Positions 9,017 to 18,572 of a stretch of DNA of 64,000 nt are shown here, in pieces. Positions within the stretch are counted from its first letter, which is position 1. Each line of letters begins with the position of its first letter. A model generated the notes under the pieces. The model worked only from the letters and a program-made list of their open reading frames with translations, was not told the DNA's origin and ran no database searches. The DNA is taken from the NCBI RefSeq assembly GCF_030067815.1, contig NZ_CP125968.1:2472001-2536000 (forward strand). Direction: 5' to 3'. Origin of the DNA: Sporosarcina thermotolerans. GTDB lineage: Bacteria; Bacillota; Bacilli; Bacillales_A; Planococcaceae. A program made the position numbers and the translations under genes.

Positions 9017-9299
9017 TCAACATAGATATCTTTGTTCCTCAATACTATCCTCTGTTGAGCGCCTCCACTTTTCTTCTTGATCAGGGCAATAATGATAATG
9101 GATTTCTTTTAGCTTTTCAATCCGCGTAGCTTCCACATATTCTTTTTGTTGCGTAGACAATATCCCCGCGCTTTAGCACACTACCATCCTTAATTTCTGC
9201 ATCAACGACAGTGATCATATCGAATTCATTCTGCTGCAATTCCTTGATCAAATCCTCGGTTTCAGGATAATTCCCCCAAATAATATGCGATGTGTGCAT
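9017..9299 (-). pseudogene. Small conserved hypothetical, one frameshift near the 3' end
   Basis: The first 50 residues (MHTSHIIWGNYPETEDLIKE... through KRGDIVYAT) are in one frame. After an AAAAAG run the sensible reading continues in the next frame: KEYVEATRIEKLKEIHYHYC, ending QRYLC at 9017. Joined, it is ~93 residues. The family is unknown to me. The break point is a homopolymer. Confidence 0.55.
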
Positions 9300-9381
9300 G
9301 ATTACACTCCCTTATTTTTCCTATCGTCTATTATAACAGAATACACCAGTTGTTTTCTGACTATTTACAGAAAAATAACTC

Positions 9382-9416
9382 AAAAAAATACACCTTCCTC
9401 ATCGTAAAGAAGGTGT
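9382..9416 (-). terminator. splAB terminator
   Basis: ACACCTTC pairs with GAAGGTGT. On the minus strand it is followed by ATTTTTTTG, 30 bases past the splB stop. Confidence 0.88.
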
Positions 9417-9446
9417 GAAAGGCTTCAATAGTTTTATTGGTGACTT

Positions 9447-10475
9447 TTAGGTGAAGTACTCCAGTTTTGCTTCCGGAAAGAATTTTTCCATATAAGCATA
9501 GAGATGACTTTTTATATCTTCTTCTTCATCTTTTTGATAAATGTATTTTCCGATTCCATATTTACCCCATTTGTATCTACGTTTTTCCTCATCTAATTCC
9601 AATTTTGTCATGGGATAATTTTTTTCTATAACTCGCTTTGCCGGTTTTGTAAAACGGTGTTGGATAAACTCAAAGGTAAGATCCTTTTTAGCCTCAGGTG
9701 GCAATTCTGCATCCAGACGTTCAAACATATGATAATATCCATCTTGCCAGCCCTCATGTAGATAAATAGGAGCAACAATAAAACCAAGAGGATATCCAGC
9801 CCGTGCAACCTTTCCCGCAGCCTCAATTCGTTTCGCTAAAGGTGAGGTCCCAGGTTCAAAATACTTGATGACATAATCAGCATTTACACTAAATCGAAAA
9901 CGGGTTTTTCCATTATGCTTTGCATCTAATAAGTGATCAACATGATGGAATTTCGTGACAAAGCGTAGCTTCCCATATTCTGATTTTCCGAAATGCTCAA
10001 TAGCCCGTTTCAATGTATGCGTCAAAGAATCGATACCAACAATATCGGATGTACAAGATGCTTCAAATCTTGTGAAATCTGGAGCTCGTTCAGCCATATA
10101 TTGATCAGCGGCATCTAAGATTTCATCCACATTCACATATGTTCGAATGTAAGGTTTATTTCCCATCGTAGTTTGTAAATAGCAATAATGACAATGTCCC
10201 ATACAACCTGTGGCGAACGGAATTGCATATTCCGCAGAAGGCTTTGACGTGTCAAATTTGAGTGTTTTTCTTATTCCAACTACAAGTGTAGATTTGGCAA
10301 TTCGATATCGCTGAAAATCATTTTCACCAGGAAGATTTCTAACCTGGTTATGGGAGGTTGTGTATCGAATTTCAACGTCGGTTTTCTCGAATTTATCCAA
10401 TAGTTCTTTGCCTAATGGATAATTGAGAGCATCCGGTTCAAAGTAAACAAGCTTAGGTGTAAACGGCTTATTCAT
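9447..10475 (-). CDS. splB: Spore photoproduct lyase
   Basis: A 342-residue radical-SAM enzyme that reverses the 5-thyminyl-5,6-dihydrothymine dimer in germinating spores. The cluster motif is Cys91-x3-Cys95-x2-Cys98 (CMGHCHYC) and the catalytic H-donor Cys141 sits in EASCTSDIVG. The spacing is identical to the Bacillus enzyme. The ATG overlaps the splA stop by eight bases, so translation is coupled. Expression in other Bacilli is by the forespore sigma factor G, but I did not find a convincing sigma-G box here. Confidence 0.97.
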   Translation of the reverse strand: MNKPFTPKLVYFEPDALNYPLGKELLDKFEKTDVEIRYTTSHNQVRNLPGENDFQRYRIAKSTLVVGIRKTLKFDTSKPSAEYAIPFATGCMGHCHYCYLQTTMGNKPYIRTYVNVDEILDAADQYMAERAPDFTRFEASCTSDIVGIDSLTHTLKRAIEHFGKSEYGKLRFVTKFHHVDHLLDAKHNGKTRFRFSVNADYVIKYFEPGTSPLAKRIEAAGKVARAGYPLGFIVAPIYLHEGWQDGYYHMFERLDAELPPEAKKDLTFEFIQHRFTKPAKRVIEKNYPMTKLELDEEKRRYKWGKYGIGKYIYQKDEEEDIKSHLYAYMEKFFPEAKLEYFT

Positions 10476-10728
10476 CCAAACGACCTACTTCATTATCTCC
10501 TAAATAGTAATTATAAGCTTGGTTCGCATCCTCTTCTGAAGAATAAACGGCCATTTCATTGGATAATGGATAATAATCTTCATAAAGAAATAAAGCAAGT
10601 TTATCGGGTTCCTCGGGATGATTGACTACAGCAGCGGACTGTACATTTGCTACATCCTGAGTATGGGGATTTCGGTAAAAAACGTAGACAATATCCCCCG
10701 CCTTATAAGAATCGTTCGTTTCTGGCAT
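10468..10728 (-). CDS. splA: SplA, TRAP-like regulator of spore photoproduct lyase
   Basis: An 86-residue protein that matches SplA: YKAGDIVYVFYRNPHTQDVA, then LALFLYEDYYPL. The start is set at ATG 10726-10728 because AGGAGTGAGGAA lies directly upstream. A longer reading would begin 72 bases earlier with no site. SplA is a negative regulator of splAB in Bacillus subtilis. It is followed immediately by splB. Confidence 0.93.
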   Translation of the reverse strand: MPETNDSYKAGDIVYVFYRNPHTQDVANVQSAAVVNHPEEPDKLALFLYEDYYPLSNEMAVYSSEEDANQAYNYYLGDNEVGRLDE

Positions 10729-10885
10729 TTCCTCACTCCTACTCCATTTTGCTATCCATTTTACTATGACCCATATCTTTGATAATAAACCTAAGACCAC
10801 TGGATAGAAAAATGAAATAAATACATAAATGCTATGTCTTAGCGCATATTAGGATTTGGTATTGTTCCTTGGAGAGGTGAGAGAT

Positions 10886-11845
10886 ATGATTGTTCGACTT
10901 GGTTATGTAGCTATGAGTATGGAGGTAAAAAATGCATCTCCTTCACAAACCATGACATTTACACAATTTCAGAAGATCGGTGATCGGGAAGCAGCTATTC
11001 GCAAATTGGAACGCATTTCAATTTCAAATTTACAAAATACATTTCGACTATTGAAGCATAATGTAGCTTCCGAGATACATTTTTATCGTTTAAGCTCTCG
11101 TCTTATTCCACTTGCTAACCACGAGGAGTTGCAGGATTGGAATTATATAAAGCCTCTAAAAGAACTTTTAGTTGAAATTGGGGATTTCGTCAGAAGTAAC
11201 AAACCGAGGCTTGATTTTCATCCTGATCACTTTGTTCTTATTAATTCCATTAAGGAAGGTGTTTTAAAGAATTCGATAAAAACACTTAAAATGCATTATC
11301 AATTATTAAAAGGAATGGGAATTGACCCGATCCATCGCTGTGTAATGCATGTAGGAGGCAACTATAAGGAAACGGAAAAATCGCTCGAACGTTTTATCGA
11401 TAATTGGATGGATGTTCCAAAAACGATTCAAAAAATGATCATGCTCGAAAATGATGATACTTCATTCACGCTAACAGATACCCTGTACTTATGTGAAAAA
11501 CTTGATATTCCACTTGTATTTGATTACCATCATCACCTTGCGCACTACAACGACCCAAATTGGCTAACTCATTGGGACCGGGTCGTTAATACTTGGCGCA
11601 ACTCTCCTCTTCCGATAAAAATGCATATTTCCAGCCCGAAAAGCCAAAAGGAATTTCGTCACCACGCCGATTATGTCGATATCGATACGTTTTTTCAATT
11701 CTTAAATGAAATTAAAGGTAGCGTTTCTCAGATTGACTGCATGATAGAGGCAAAACGAAAGGATCAGGCCTTGTTTCACTTAATGGAGGAAATTAAAGGC
11801 AAGGATAATGTGAAAATAATAGATGGCTCTTCATTCCATATCTAG
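10886..11845 (+). CDS. uvsE: UV DNA damage endonuclease
   Basis: A 319-residue UvsE/UVDE TIM-barrel endonuclease that nicks 5' of UV photoproducts. Visible signatures are RLGYVAMS at the start, the FRLSS/IHFYRLSSRL strand, LDFHPDHF, MHVGGNY, MLENDD, VFDYHHH and KMHISSP, whose His/Glu/Asp residues bind the metals. The start is set at ATG 10886 behind GGAGAGGTGAG. It diverges from splAB across a 157-base gap, so two UV-repair systems share one control region. Confidence 0.95.
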   Translation: MIVRLGYVAMSMEVKNASPSQTMTFTQFQKIGDREAAIRKLERISISNLQNTFRLLKHNVASEIHFYRLSSRLIPLANHEELQDWNYIKPLKELLVEIGDFVRSNKPRLDFHPDHFVLINSIKEGVLKNSIKTLKMHYQLLKGMGIDPIHRCVMHVGGNYKETEKSLERFIDNWMDVPKTIQKMIMLENDDTSFTLTDTLYLCEKLDIPLVFDYHHHLAHYNDPNWLTHWDRVVNTWRNSPLPIKMHISSPKSQKEFRHHADYVDIDTFFQFLNEIKGSVSQIDCMIEAKRKDQALFHLMEEIKGKDNVKIIDGSSFHI

Positions 11846-11882
11846 TGTGGGGGGAAAAATTTGTCAAGTACATTACAAAAAA

Positions 11883-11920
11883 ATAGGTGCCGGTGCAGTA
11901 ACCTTAGCACAAGCACCTAT
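11883..11920. terminator. Terminator between uvsE and threonine dehydratase
   Basis: ATAGGTGC pairs with GCACCTAT, with an inner GTGC/GCAC. It serves the convergent genes on both sides. Confidence 0.7.
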
Positions 11921-11925
11921 TATAT

Positions 11926-12872
11926 TCATAGGCGGATAAATTGATGAACCTTATTCAGGTCGACGTTTCCACCGGAGATGACAGATACTATGTTTTCATC
12001 TCGTAGGTTTAATTTATCGAATATTGCAGCCGCAATCGTTGTCGCACTTGACGGTTCAATAAGTTGTTTCGTGCGTTCCATTACAAAACTGAAGGCTTGG
12101 CGGATCTCATCTTCGCTGACAAGTACCAAATCATCAAGATATTTCATAAGGATCGGAAAAGTTAACTGCCCAGGTTGGCTTGTTCTTAATCCGTCCGCAA
12201 TTGTATTTGTAGTAACTGAGGTGACTTTCTTGTTTATCAACGATAGGTAGGTATCATTGGCACATTCGGGCTCAACACCAATCACTTTTATCCTTGGATT
12301 CGTTTCCTTTATTGCAGTCAGAATTCCAGCTAATAGTCCCCTCCGCCAATCGGAACAATAATTGCATCTACATTTTCCACCTGATCCAAAATTTCCAGGC
12401 CGACAGTTCCTTGCCCTGCCATAATATAAGGGTCGTCATACGGTGGGATGTATACGCCGTTTTCATTTCCGGCAATTTCTTGCGCTCTATTTATTCGCTC
12501 TTCGGAAGTTGTGCCACAGAATTCCACCTTGCCATTGTAAGCCCGGATCGCATTGGTCTTACATGTACTAGCATCTTCAGGAACCACAATCGTTGCTGGG
12601 ATCCCGTATTTATTAGCAACATAAGCGACTGCTTGACCGTGATTGCCCGATGATGCCGCTGACACAAACTTCGCACCGTTTTCCACCGAATGGATGACCT
12701 TATTGCTCGCTCCCCGAATTTTAAAAGACCCTGTCTTTTGCAAATGCTCGGATTTTAAAAACAGCTGATTTCCGCATATTTTGGAGAGTTGCTCTGATTG
12801 TAAAATCGGCGTAATATGGGCTATATTATATATTCGTTGTTTGGCATCATTGATTTCATCTAAAGAAATCAT
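11926..12872 (-). pseudogene. Threonine/serine dehydratase, one-base deletion in a G run
   Basis: A PLP-dependent threonine ammonia-lyase (fold type II, catabolic TdcB/IlvA-like, no ACT domain). KTGSFKIRGA carries the PLP lysine and ASSGNHGQAVA the phosphate loop. The frame breaks exactly at the glycine-rich loop: GTTCCGATTGGCGGAGGGG is followed by ACTATTAG, and one more G would restore PIGGGGLLAGI. The last ~135 residues, including VISGGNVDL, continue in frame to 11926. The start is set at ATG 12870-12872 behind GGGGGGATGG. Joined length ~315 residues, normal for the family. Confidence 0.85.
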
Positions 12873-13077
12873 TCTTCCATCCCCCCAAATCATTATTCAA
12901 AACTGGCTCTTACTGCGCAATAAGTATTTTGGTTTTCGGTGAATTTGTGAAGGAATACCAGGAAATCAAAAATGTTGCGGACAGAACCTTTGAAGATTAA
13001 AGCAAAAGGCACAAATTCATCAGTTGTGTTTTTTGCGTGTAAAACCCTATAAGAATGGTCCAGGTGCATCATCGTCG

Positions 13078-14777
13078 TTAATGAATTTCTTGAATAACTT
13101 TTTCTAAGAAGTTACCCATTTGCTTAACGACTGGCTCTGAAAAATCAAAACGGACACCCGTTTCTTCATAAACCTTTGCGATAGATTGATTTAAGTCCGC
13201 ACTTGCACCTTTTTTGAAGGATTCCACAGCCTGCTCGGGATTTTTTTGATAATTCTCAAGTAATTGAAGAGCACCAAGCATTGACATAGAGTATTCAATA
13301 GTATAGAAAGGAACGTGAAAATAATGAATGGTGCCTGCCCAGCTCATCCCAATTTCCTCCTCAAACCCAGAAGTATCGACAGGGCTTAAGCCAAAGCGTT
13401 TTGAAATTTCAAAGAACTTTTGATCACGTTCTTCGGCAGTGTGCGTAGGATTTGTATACATCCAGTGCTGGAAGAGATCCCCGGACAATGGGCTGAATAA
13501 CATTGTAAATGCGTATCTTAGCTCTTCACGCTGTGCGCTCTTAAAATCTTCTTCATCTGGATAAAAACGATCAAGCTTATCCAATAAGAGCAATTGCATC
13601 CCAAAAGAATATAGTTCGGCAATTTCCGCTCGCCATTGGTGCTGATCAAAAGGACCGTGTTCGGAAAACTCAAGGTACCCATTCACCGCGTGGCCCATTT
13701 CATGGATTAATGTGCTTAGTGAATCATGGGATGGACTAAAGTTCGAAAAAACAAAGATATCCCCTGAAACAAGTAAGGGTGCACAGAAAGCATGCGGGCC
13801 TTTTCCTTTCCGAACTTCGAGGTCTAATAATCCATGCCCTCTCATGTAATTGAAACGCTCTCCAAAATAGGGGTCGGTCTTCCCTAAAATTTCTGAAACG
13901 CCATCCATAAGAGTAGACACTTCGGAGTATGGTGGTTTTTTCAACAATTTAGCGGTGGTGTTATCCCAAGGGCGATAAGTATCAACACCAAGCTTGTTCT
14001 TAAACACATCTGCGAGCCTGTTCCAAGCGGGGATAATATGCTTTTCTGCATTTTCATGAAAGTCATAGCAATCTTGAACGCTATACTCACGATTTTTTTC
14101 TACAAACATATACTCACGATAATTTTCAAAGCCTGCTTGTTTTGCAATTTGATGGCGCAGCCTAACCAGTTCATCCATGATGGCATCCATATCGGGTTTA
14201 ATTTGACGATGGGCTGACATCATGGCATGATAAGCTTTTTCTCGCACCTCTCTATCTAGATGATCAAGCTGAGATTTGATAAACGGAAAAGGCTTTTCTT
14301 CCCCCTCCCATTCAACGGTTAATCCCCCCATAATTTCACTATATTTCGTACAGAGCTCTTGTTCTTTTACCATTAATGGAATGTTTTCTTCTCTGAACAA
14401 TTTCACTTTAGACTTGCGAACTCGTCGCATTAAGCCGTAACGTTTTTCATCTAATTCATGAAAAAAGGGAGACTCACAGCATTTCTCATTGAGTTTAGCT
14501 TCATATTTCAATAAGAGTGGATGGATTACTTGCTGATCGTGAAGATACGTCGACTTAATTTCCGTATCCTCTGTGTTTCGGTAGAAGTGAGATGGTGACC
14601 TGTTATCGCCTCATTGATTTTAAACATTAATTCCTTTTCATCCTCTAACCACTTTTCTAGATCAGAAACGGATTCGATTTGAACATCTAGTAAGCCTAAA
14701 AATTGAGATTCTACCCCTTCTACATTCTCCAAATCAACTAATTCTTTATAATACTTTTGACTTAATTCTTTTGACAA
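13078..14777 (-). pseudogene. M3-family oligoendopeptidase, one frameshift
   Basis: The catalytic part (14511-13078, 477 residues) carries the zinc site HEMGH in TLIHEMGHAVNGYLEFSEHG and the downstream glutamate in WRAEIAELYSFG. The N-terminal ~83 residues (TTG start at 14777 behind AGAGGAAGTG; LSQKYYKELVDLENVEG) are in another frame. The bridge between them reads HFYRNTEDTEIKSTYLHDQQ. The joined protein is ~565 residues, as expected for the family. The shift lies near 14585-14600. Cytoplasmic peptide-degrading enzyme. Confidence 0.87.
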
Positions 14778-14907
14778 TAAATCACTTCCTCTCTGCTTTT
14801 TCGTTACATAATATATATATTATCGATTCCAATTGCTTAAGCCTATTTTAAATTTAAAAGATTAGGTGATTTTGACCAATAAGATTTTAACAATTCTCCG
14901 AAAGAAG

Positions 14908-14956
14908 TCTCCCTCTTCAAGCGTGTGAAGGGTGAAGCCCAACGGTAAGAGGGAGA
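14908..14956 (+). repeat. Left-end hairpin of the TnpB element
   Basis: TCTCCCTCTT (14908-14917) and AAGAGGGAGA (14947-14956) form a perfect 10-base inverted repeat, typical of subterminal hairpins recognised in single-stranded form. Confidence 0.6.
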
Positions 14957-15043
14957 TGAATTTCGGTTGGCGATAGCCAACACCTCTTTTGGTTGGTATA
15001 ATAGGAACAGGTATTCCTAATCTTCTGAAATGTGGTGATTTGA

Positions 15044-16156
15044 GTGGCAAATAAAGCATACAAATTTCGAATCTACCCGACAAAGGAACAAGAAGACTTT
15101 TTGGTCAAGACTTTTGGATGTGTTCGATTTGTCTACAATAAAATGCTCGCGGAACGCAAGGAAACCTATGAAAAACTCAAAGATAACATGACATTACTGA
15201 AGAAACAGAAGCTTCCGACGCCCGCCAAATATAAGAAAGAATTTGAGTGGCTCAAGGAGGTTGATAGCCTGGCACTCGCTAACGCCCAGTTGAATCTGCA
15301 AACAGCGTTTTCCAATTTCTTCTCAGGCAAGACTAAGTACCCGAAATTCAAGAATCGTAAGTCAAGGCAATCCTACACGACAAACATGGTCAACGGAAAC
15401 ATCAAGATTCTGGATGCCCACATCAAACTACCGAAACTTACACCCCTTAGAATGAAACAGCATCGCGAAATCCCTTCACATCATGTTATCAAGTCATGCA
15501 CAATTTCCCGTTCTTCCACAGGGAAATACCATATTTCCATACTCACAGAATATGAACACAAGCCCAAGAAAAAAGAAATCAAGCAAGTAGTCGGATTAGA
15601 CTTTGCCATGGACGGCCTGTTTGTCGAAAGTGAAGAGGGTAAGAAAGCCAATTACCCACAGTTCTATCGACGAGCAGAAGAGAAACTGGCGAAAGAACAA
15701 CGGATATTATCAAAGAAAACAAAGGGTTCTTCTCGATGGGAAAAACAGCGTATTAGGGTTGCCAAACTCCACGAAAAAGTGGCAAACCAACGAAGGGATT
15801 TTCTGCATAAACAATCCTGGCGACTGGCAAATCAATATGACTGTGTTGTCATCGAAGACCTCAATATGAAAGAGATGTCACAAGCCCTGCGTTTCGGTAA
15901 AAGCGTTGCCGACAACGGATGGGGTATGTTCAGCACGTTCCTTGAATACAAACTAAAAGATCAGGGCAAGCGTTTCCTCAAAATCGATAAATGGTTTCCA
16001 TCGTCTAAGATGTGTTCGGATTGCGGAAATGTGAAGGCCGCCCTATCCCTTTCGGAACGAACATACTCCTGTGAGTGCGGGTTCGTGTCTGATCGGGATT
16101 GGAATGCCGCCATAAACATCAAAAATGAAGGCAAGCTGATCATAGGTTTGTCCTAA
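15044..16156 (+). CDS. tnpB: TnpB RNA-guided nuclease (OrfB, IS605 type)
   Basis: A 370-residue TnpB. The RuvC residues are Asp186 in VVGLDFAMD, Glu271 in CVVIEDLNM and the DRDWNAAINI aspartates near 349-351. The zinc ribbon is MCSDCGN...CECG at 323-344. All catalytic positions are intact, so it may be active. The start is GTG 15044. The TATAAT at 14997-15002 is a plausible -10. It is known that TnpB proteins cut double-stranded DNA guided by an RNA from the element's right end. Confidence 0.95.
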   Translation: MANKAYKFRIYPTKEQEDFLVKTFGCVRFVYNKMLAERKETYEKLKDNMTLLKKQKLPTPAKYKKEFEWLKEVDSLALANAQLNLQTAFSNFFSGKTKYPKFKNRKSRQSYTTNMVNGNIKILDAHIKLPKLTPLRMKQHREIPSHHVIKSCTISRSSTGKYHISILTEYEHKPKKKEIKQVVGLDFAMDGLFVESEEGKKANYPQFYRRAEEKLAKEQRILSKKTKGSSRWEKQRIRVAKLHEKVANQRRDFLHKQSWRLANQYDCVVIEDLNMKEMSQALRFGKSVADNGWGMFSTFLEYKLKDQGKRFLKIDKWFPSSKMCSDCGNVKAALSLSERTYSCECGFVSDRDWNAAINIKNEGKLIIGLS

Positions 16157-16275
16157 ACAAAAAAACTCTTGGTCCAAGAGGGTTAGCTCGGTCATTTTTC
16201 GTTGGCTAACAGAAGCAACGATAAGTCGAGAAGCCCCACTTCAAACGCGAAGCGTTAAGTGGTGGGTAGGTTCAC
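16150..16275 (+). ncRNA. Omega (reRNA) 3' scaffold of the TnpB element
   Basis: The tnpB stop runs into a conserved structured tail: GAAGCCCCACTT, loop AAACGCGAAGCGTT, AAGTGGTGGGTAG and then GGTTCAC. This is the known end of TnpB guide RNAs, with the guide beginning directly after base 16275 (TTAAGAAATG...). The 5' end of the RNA is unknown and probably lies inside the tnpB 3' end. Confidence 0.7.
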
Positions 16276-16338
16276 TTAAGAAATGAATTTCTTCACAGTT
16301 AATTAAGAAATTAGACTTTTTGATATTGAAACTTCCTT

Positions 16339-16479
16339 AACGTTGTAAATCCTCATTTTCCTGTATATGAGTTGGATCAGCATGGACAGTTCAAACAAGT
16401 CGATTCACTAAAAAAAACCGGAATGATCGAATCCACAGTCTTAAAGCGATTCCGAGTGAATTTAGAGGAAGTGTTTTAA
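16339..16479 (+). pseudogene. Uma2/DUF820-like protein, C-terminal remnant
   Basis: About 46 codons end KTGMIESTVLKRFRVNLEEVF, which resembles the end of Uma2-family (DUF820) PD-(D/E)XK proteins (usual ...VLPGFWLDLEELF). No start or catalytic part is present. It lies 63 bases past the right end of the TnpB element, which may have cut the gene. Confidence 0.45.
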
Positions 16480-16500
16480 TTCAAATACAAATACAAGGTA

Positions 16501-16549
16501 AAATAATCCGTCCAATGCGAGCTCGATACTCAAGGATGGATTATTTTTT
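16501..16549. terminator. Terminator, bidirectional
   Basis: AAATAATCC pairs with GGATTATTT, flanked by A and T runs, between the Uma2 remnant and the GNAT gene. Confidence 0.8.
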
Positions 16550-16598
16550 ATGGTAAATTGGCAATGGAGTTAATTGGGATAATATCACTTCTATCTAA

Positions 16599-17039
16599 TT
16601 ATAAATCTAAATTTTTCTTAAAGACATAACTTACCTTGTCATACCCCATTTTATCTTCATAAAATTGATGAGCATCGGTTCGCTGCAATCCCGATGATAA
16701 AGCAACGCTTTTATAACCATTTACTATTGCCCATTCATGAACGAAAGAAAGTAACTTTTCACCATATCCATTTGACCGTTTGTTTGCATCGGTGACTAAA
16801 TCACATACCCAAACAAAACGGCCATAGTAAAGTGTGATCATCGGTTTAAACCCAGTAACCGCCACAATTTCCCCTTCGTCAAACAAAGCAAACATTTTGT
16901 ACATATCTTTTTCCATGGCCTCTGTAACCAAATCCAAATAGTCTTTTTCATTTAGATGTGTTCGTAATTGATTCATTACCGGAAAAGCTTTAAGAATTTC
17001 TTGCGGAGTTTGGAGTTCCTTGATACTACTTATCCCCAT
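16599..17039 (-). CDS. GNAT-family N-acetyltransferase
   Basis: A 146-residue acetyltransferase. The acetyl-CoA loop is [16 protein letters not shown] (RSNGYG for the R-x-x-G-x-G/A motif), and the C-terminal [21 protein letters not shown] is typical of the family. The start is set at ATG 17037-17039 behind AGGGGAG. It follows the aminoglycoside phosphotransferase-like gene at a short distance and may be co-transcribed. Substrate unknown. Confidence 0.88.
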   Translation of the reverse strand: MGISSIKELQTPQEILKAFPVMNQLRTHLNEKDYLDLVTEAMEKDMYKMFALFDEGEIVAVTGFKPMITLYYGRFVWVCDLVTDANKRSNGYGEKLLSFVHEWAIVNGYKSVALSSGLQRTDAHQFYEDKMGYDKVSYVFKKNLDL

Positions 17040-17079
17040 TAAGCAATCTCCCCTATATATCAATTCAGGTACCAAAAAC

Positions 17080-17868
17080 TCAATAAAACTCATCCATTAG
17101 TTGATAGAATTCGACCTTAGATTCATCCAATTCTGTTATTCCATAACCCTCAAGAAAGAAAGGAACATACTCCTTGCCAAAATTACTGGAAATGCTTCGT
17201 ATCGCCAATGCCAAGTCTTGATATATATCTGCGACGCCTGCCCTGCCCCAATCGATAAAACCGCTCACCCTTTGATTTTCCATAATCACATTCGGCAAAC
17301 AATAGTCACCATGTGTAAAAACAAGTTCCTCATCCAAAGGCCTTTTGGCGACAAGCTCCTCATAGAGATCGATTGCTTTCCTTCCCATTCGTACTTCATC
17401 AAAATCATCTTCATCGACAAGGCCATTCGCCACTCTATTCTTCGCCTCTTCTACTTTCACACCCAAGCTTTGAATAAATGGACAATCATCGATCCGGATA
17501 CAATGTATCGCCTTTAGACCGTCTCCTAACGACTCTAACATGGCAGGCAAATCGCCTCGATGGGATTGATCCGAAGCATTCACACCTTTAATCTCAGACA
17601 TCAACAGGTATTCATATGCTTCATCCATCTCGTAGAATAGTACACGCGGCACAGGCAGCTTACCTTCCAACCATTTCATTTTTTCCTTTTCATCAAAGAG
17701 ACGTTCAACCGAATGAACCGACTGCACTTTAAGGTATTGGTTTGCATACGAGCCTTTCAATAAGAAGGTCATCGACTGCGAGTGCCCAATTGTTATTGGT
17801 TCCCAATCGAATCCGTTTGTCAATTTTGCTAAACTTGAAGGAATTTCTATCAATTGAATCACCACCAC
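17080..17868 (-). CDS. APH(3')-like aminoglycoside phosphotransferase
   Basis: A 262-residue kinase closely patterned on APH(3') enzymes. HGDYCLPN at 186-193 supplies the catalytic Asp188. [15 protein letters not shown] at 206-220 supplies the metal-binding Asp206. The [11 protein letters not shown] helix and a ...MDEFY end match the family. APH(3') enzymes phosphorylate kanamycin/neomycin-type drugs, but whether this one gives resistance cannot be seen. A TTG at 17851-17853 behind GGTGGTGATT is an alternative start. Confidence 0.87.
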   Translation of the reverse strand: MVVIQLIEIPSSLAKLTNGFDWEPITIGHSQSMTFLLKGSYANQYLKVQSVHSVERLFDEKEKMKWLEGKLPVPRVLFYEMDEAYEYLLMSEIKGVNASDQSHRGDLPAMLESLGDGLKAIHCIRIDDCPFIQSLGVKVEEAKNRVANGLVDEDDFDEVRMGRKAIDLYEELVAKRPLDEELVFTHGDYCLPNVIMENQRVSGFIDWGRAGVADIYQDLALAIRSISSNFGKEYVPFFLEGYGITELDESKVEFYQLMDEFY

Positions 17869-17874
17869 TTTTGA

Positions 17875-18399
17875 CTATTTAAACCCCATTTTATAAAAAA
17901 CTTTTCCACTCTTTAATAGATACACACCAAGCAGTAACTGAATAACAGTAATTATGAGATTATGAATAATGAATTCTGTTTGACCAGTTGTATCTATTAA
18001 TTTTGCAGATGAAACAAACATGACGTTAGCAACTAATTGAAACGCTTTTGGTATAGAATAAATGATCAAAACTAATCCGGCTAACTTCATAAACAGCATG
18101 AACAGCTCTCCGGTTTTGGCTTCATATTTCTCCCCTGAACCACGGAAAGCAAATTGAATGATTGCCTCACCACTCTTTAATAAGTAAATCCCAAGTGCCA
18201 AAAGCAAGACAGGATAGAATGCCTGAAAGATAAGGGAAAGCCGATAATTCGTTAAATCACTATTAGACATCAACTCTGATAGATTTAAGATTGAGTAGAA
18301 TGAATAAACAACAGTGACAACGTGGGTCAAACCCCAAATAATTGTTAACACTCCGATAATCTTCAAACCCGATTGAAAAAGTGCTGTAGGCTGAAACAT
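17875..18399 (-). CDS. Membrane protein, four helices
   Basis: A 174-residue integral membrane protein with hydrophobic stretches near residues 13-35, 52-70, 95-115 and 140-165. Two parts are similar to each other (LALGIYLLKSGEAIIQFAF and LLLGVYLLKSGKVFYKMGF), which suggests an internal duplication. No family recognised. It precedes the APH-like gene by six bases. Confidence 0.75.
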   Translation of the reverse strand: MFQPTALFQSGLKIIGVLTIIWGLTHVVTVVYSFYSILNLSELMSNSDLTNYRLSLIFQAFYPVLLLALGIYLLKSGEAIIQFAFRGSGEKYEAKTGELFMLFMKLAGLVLIIYSIPKAFQLVANVMFVSSAKLIDTTGQTEFIIHNLIITVIQLLLGVYLLKSGKVFYKMGFK

Positions 18400-18572
18400 T
18401 TGAACACCCCTCTTTTTATTAATTTCTTAGTTTACATGATAATAATGAAATATCAGCATTTTCTTAGGCAAATATGCTGCCGTTTAGCCTTGATATAATT
18501 TTCATATGTTGTTGGATAACCTATGTCAGTCTACCTTCCCTGATATCAATATCTATTCATGCAACCCGCATT

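Larger units (their letters stand above)
14880..16275 (+). mobile_element. IS605-superfamily TnpB element (no TnpA)
   Basis: A single-gene insertion element. The left end contains an AGTCTCCCTCTT/AAGAGGGAGA hairpin, tnpB fills the middle, and the right end has the strong CCCCACTT...AAGTGGTGGG hairpin and ends GGTTCAC at 16275. There is no Y1 transposase, so it depends on another copy to move. The exact left boundary is uncertain (roughly 14870-14900). Confidence 0.75.
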
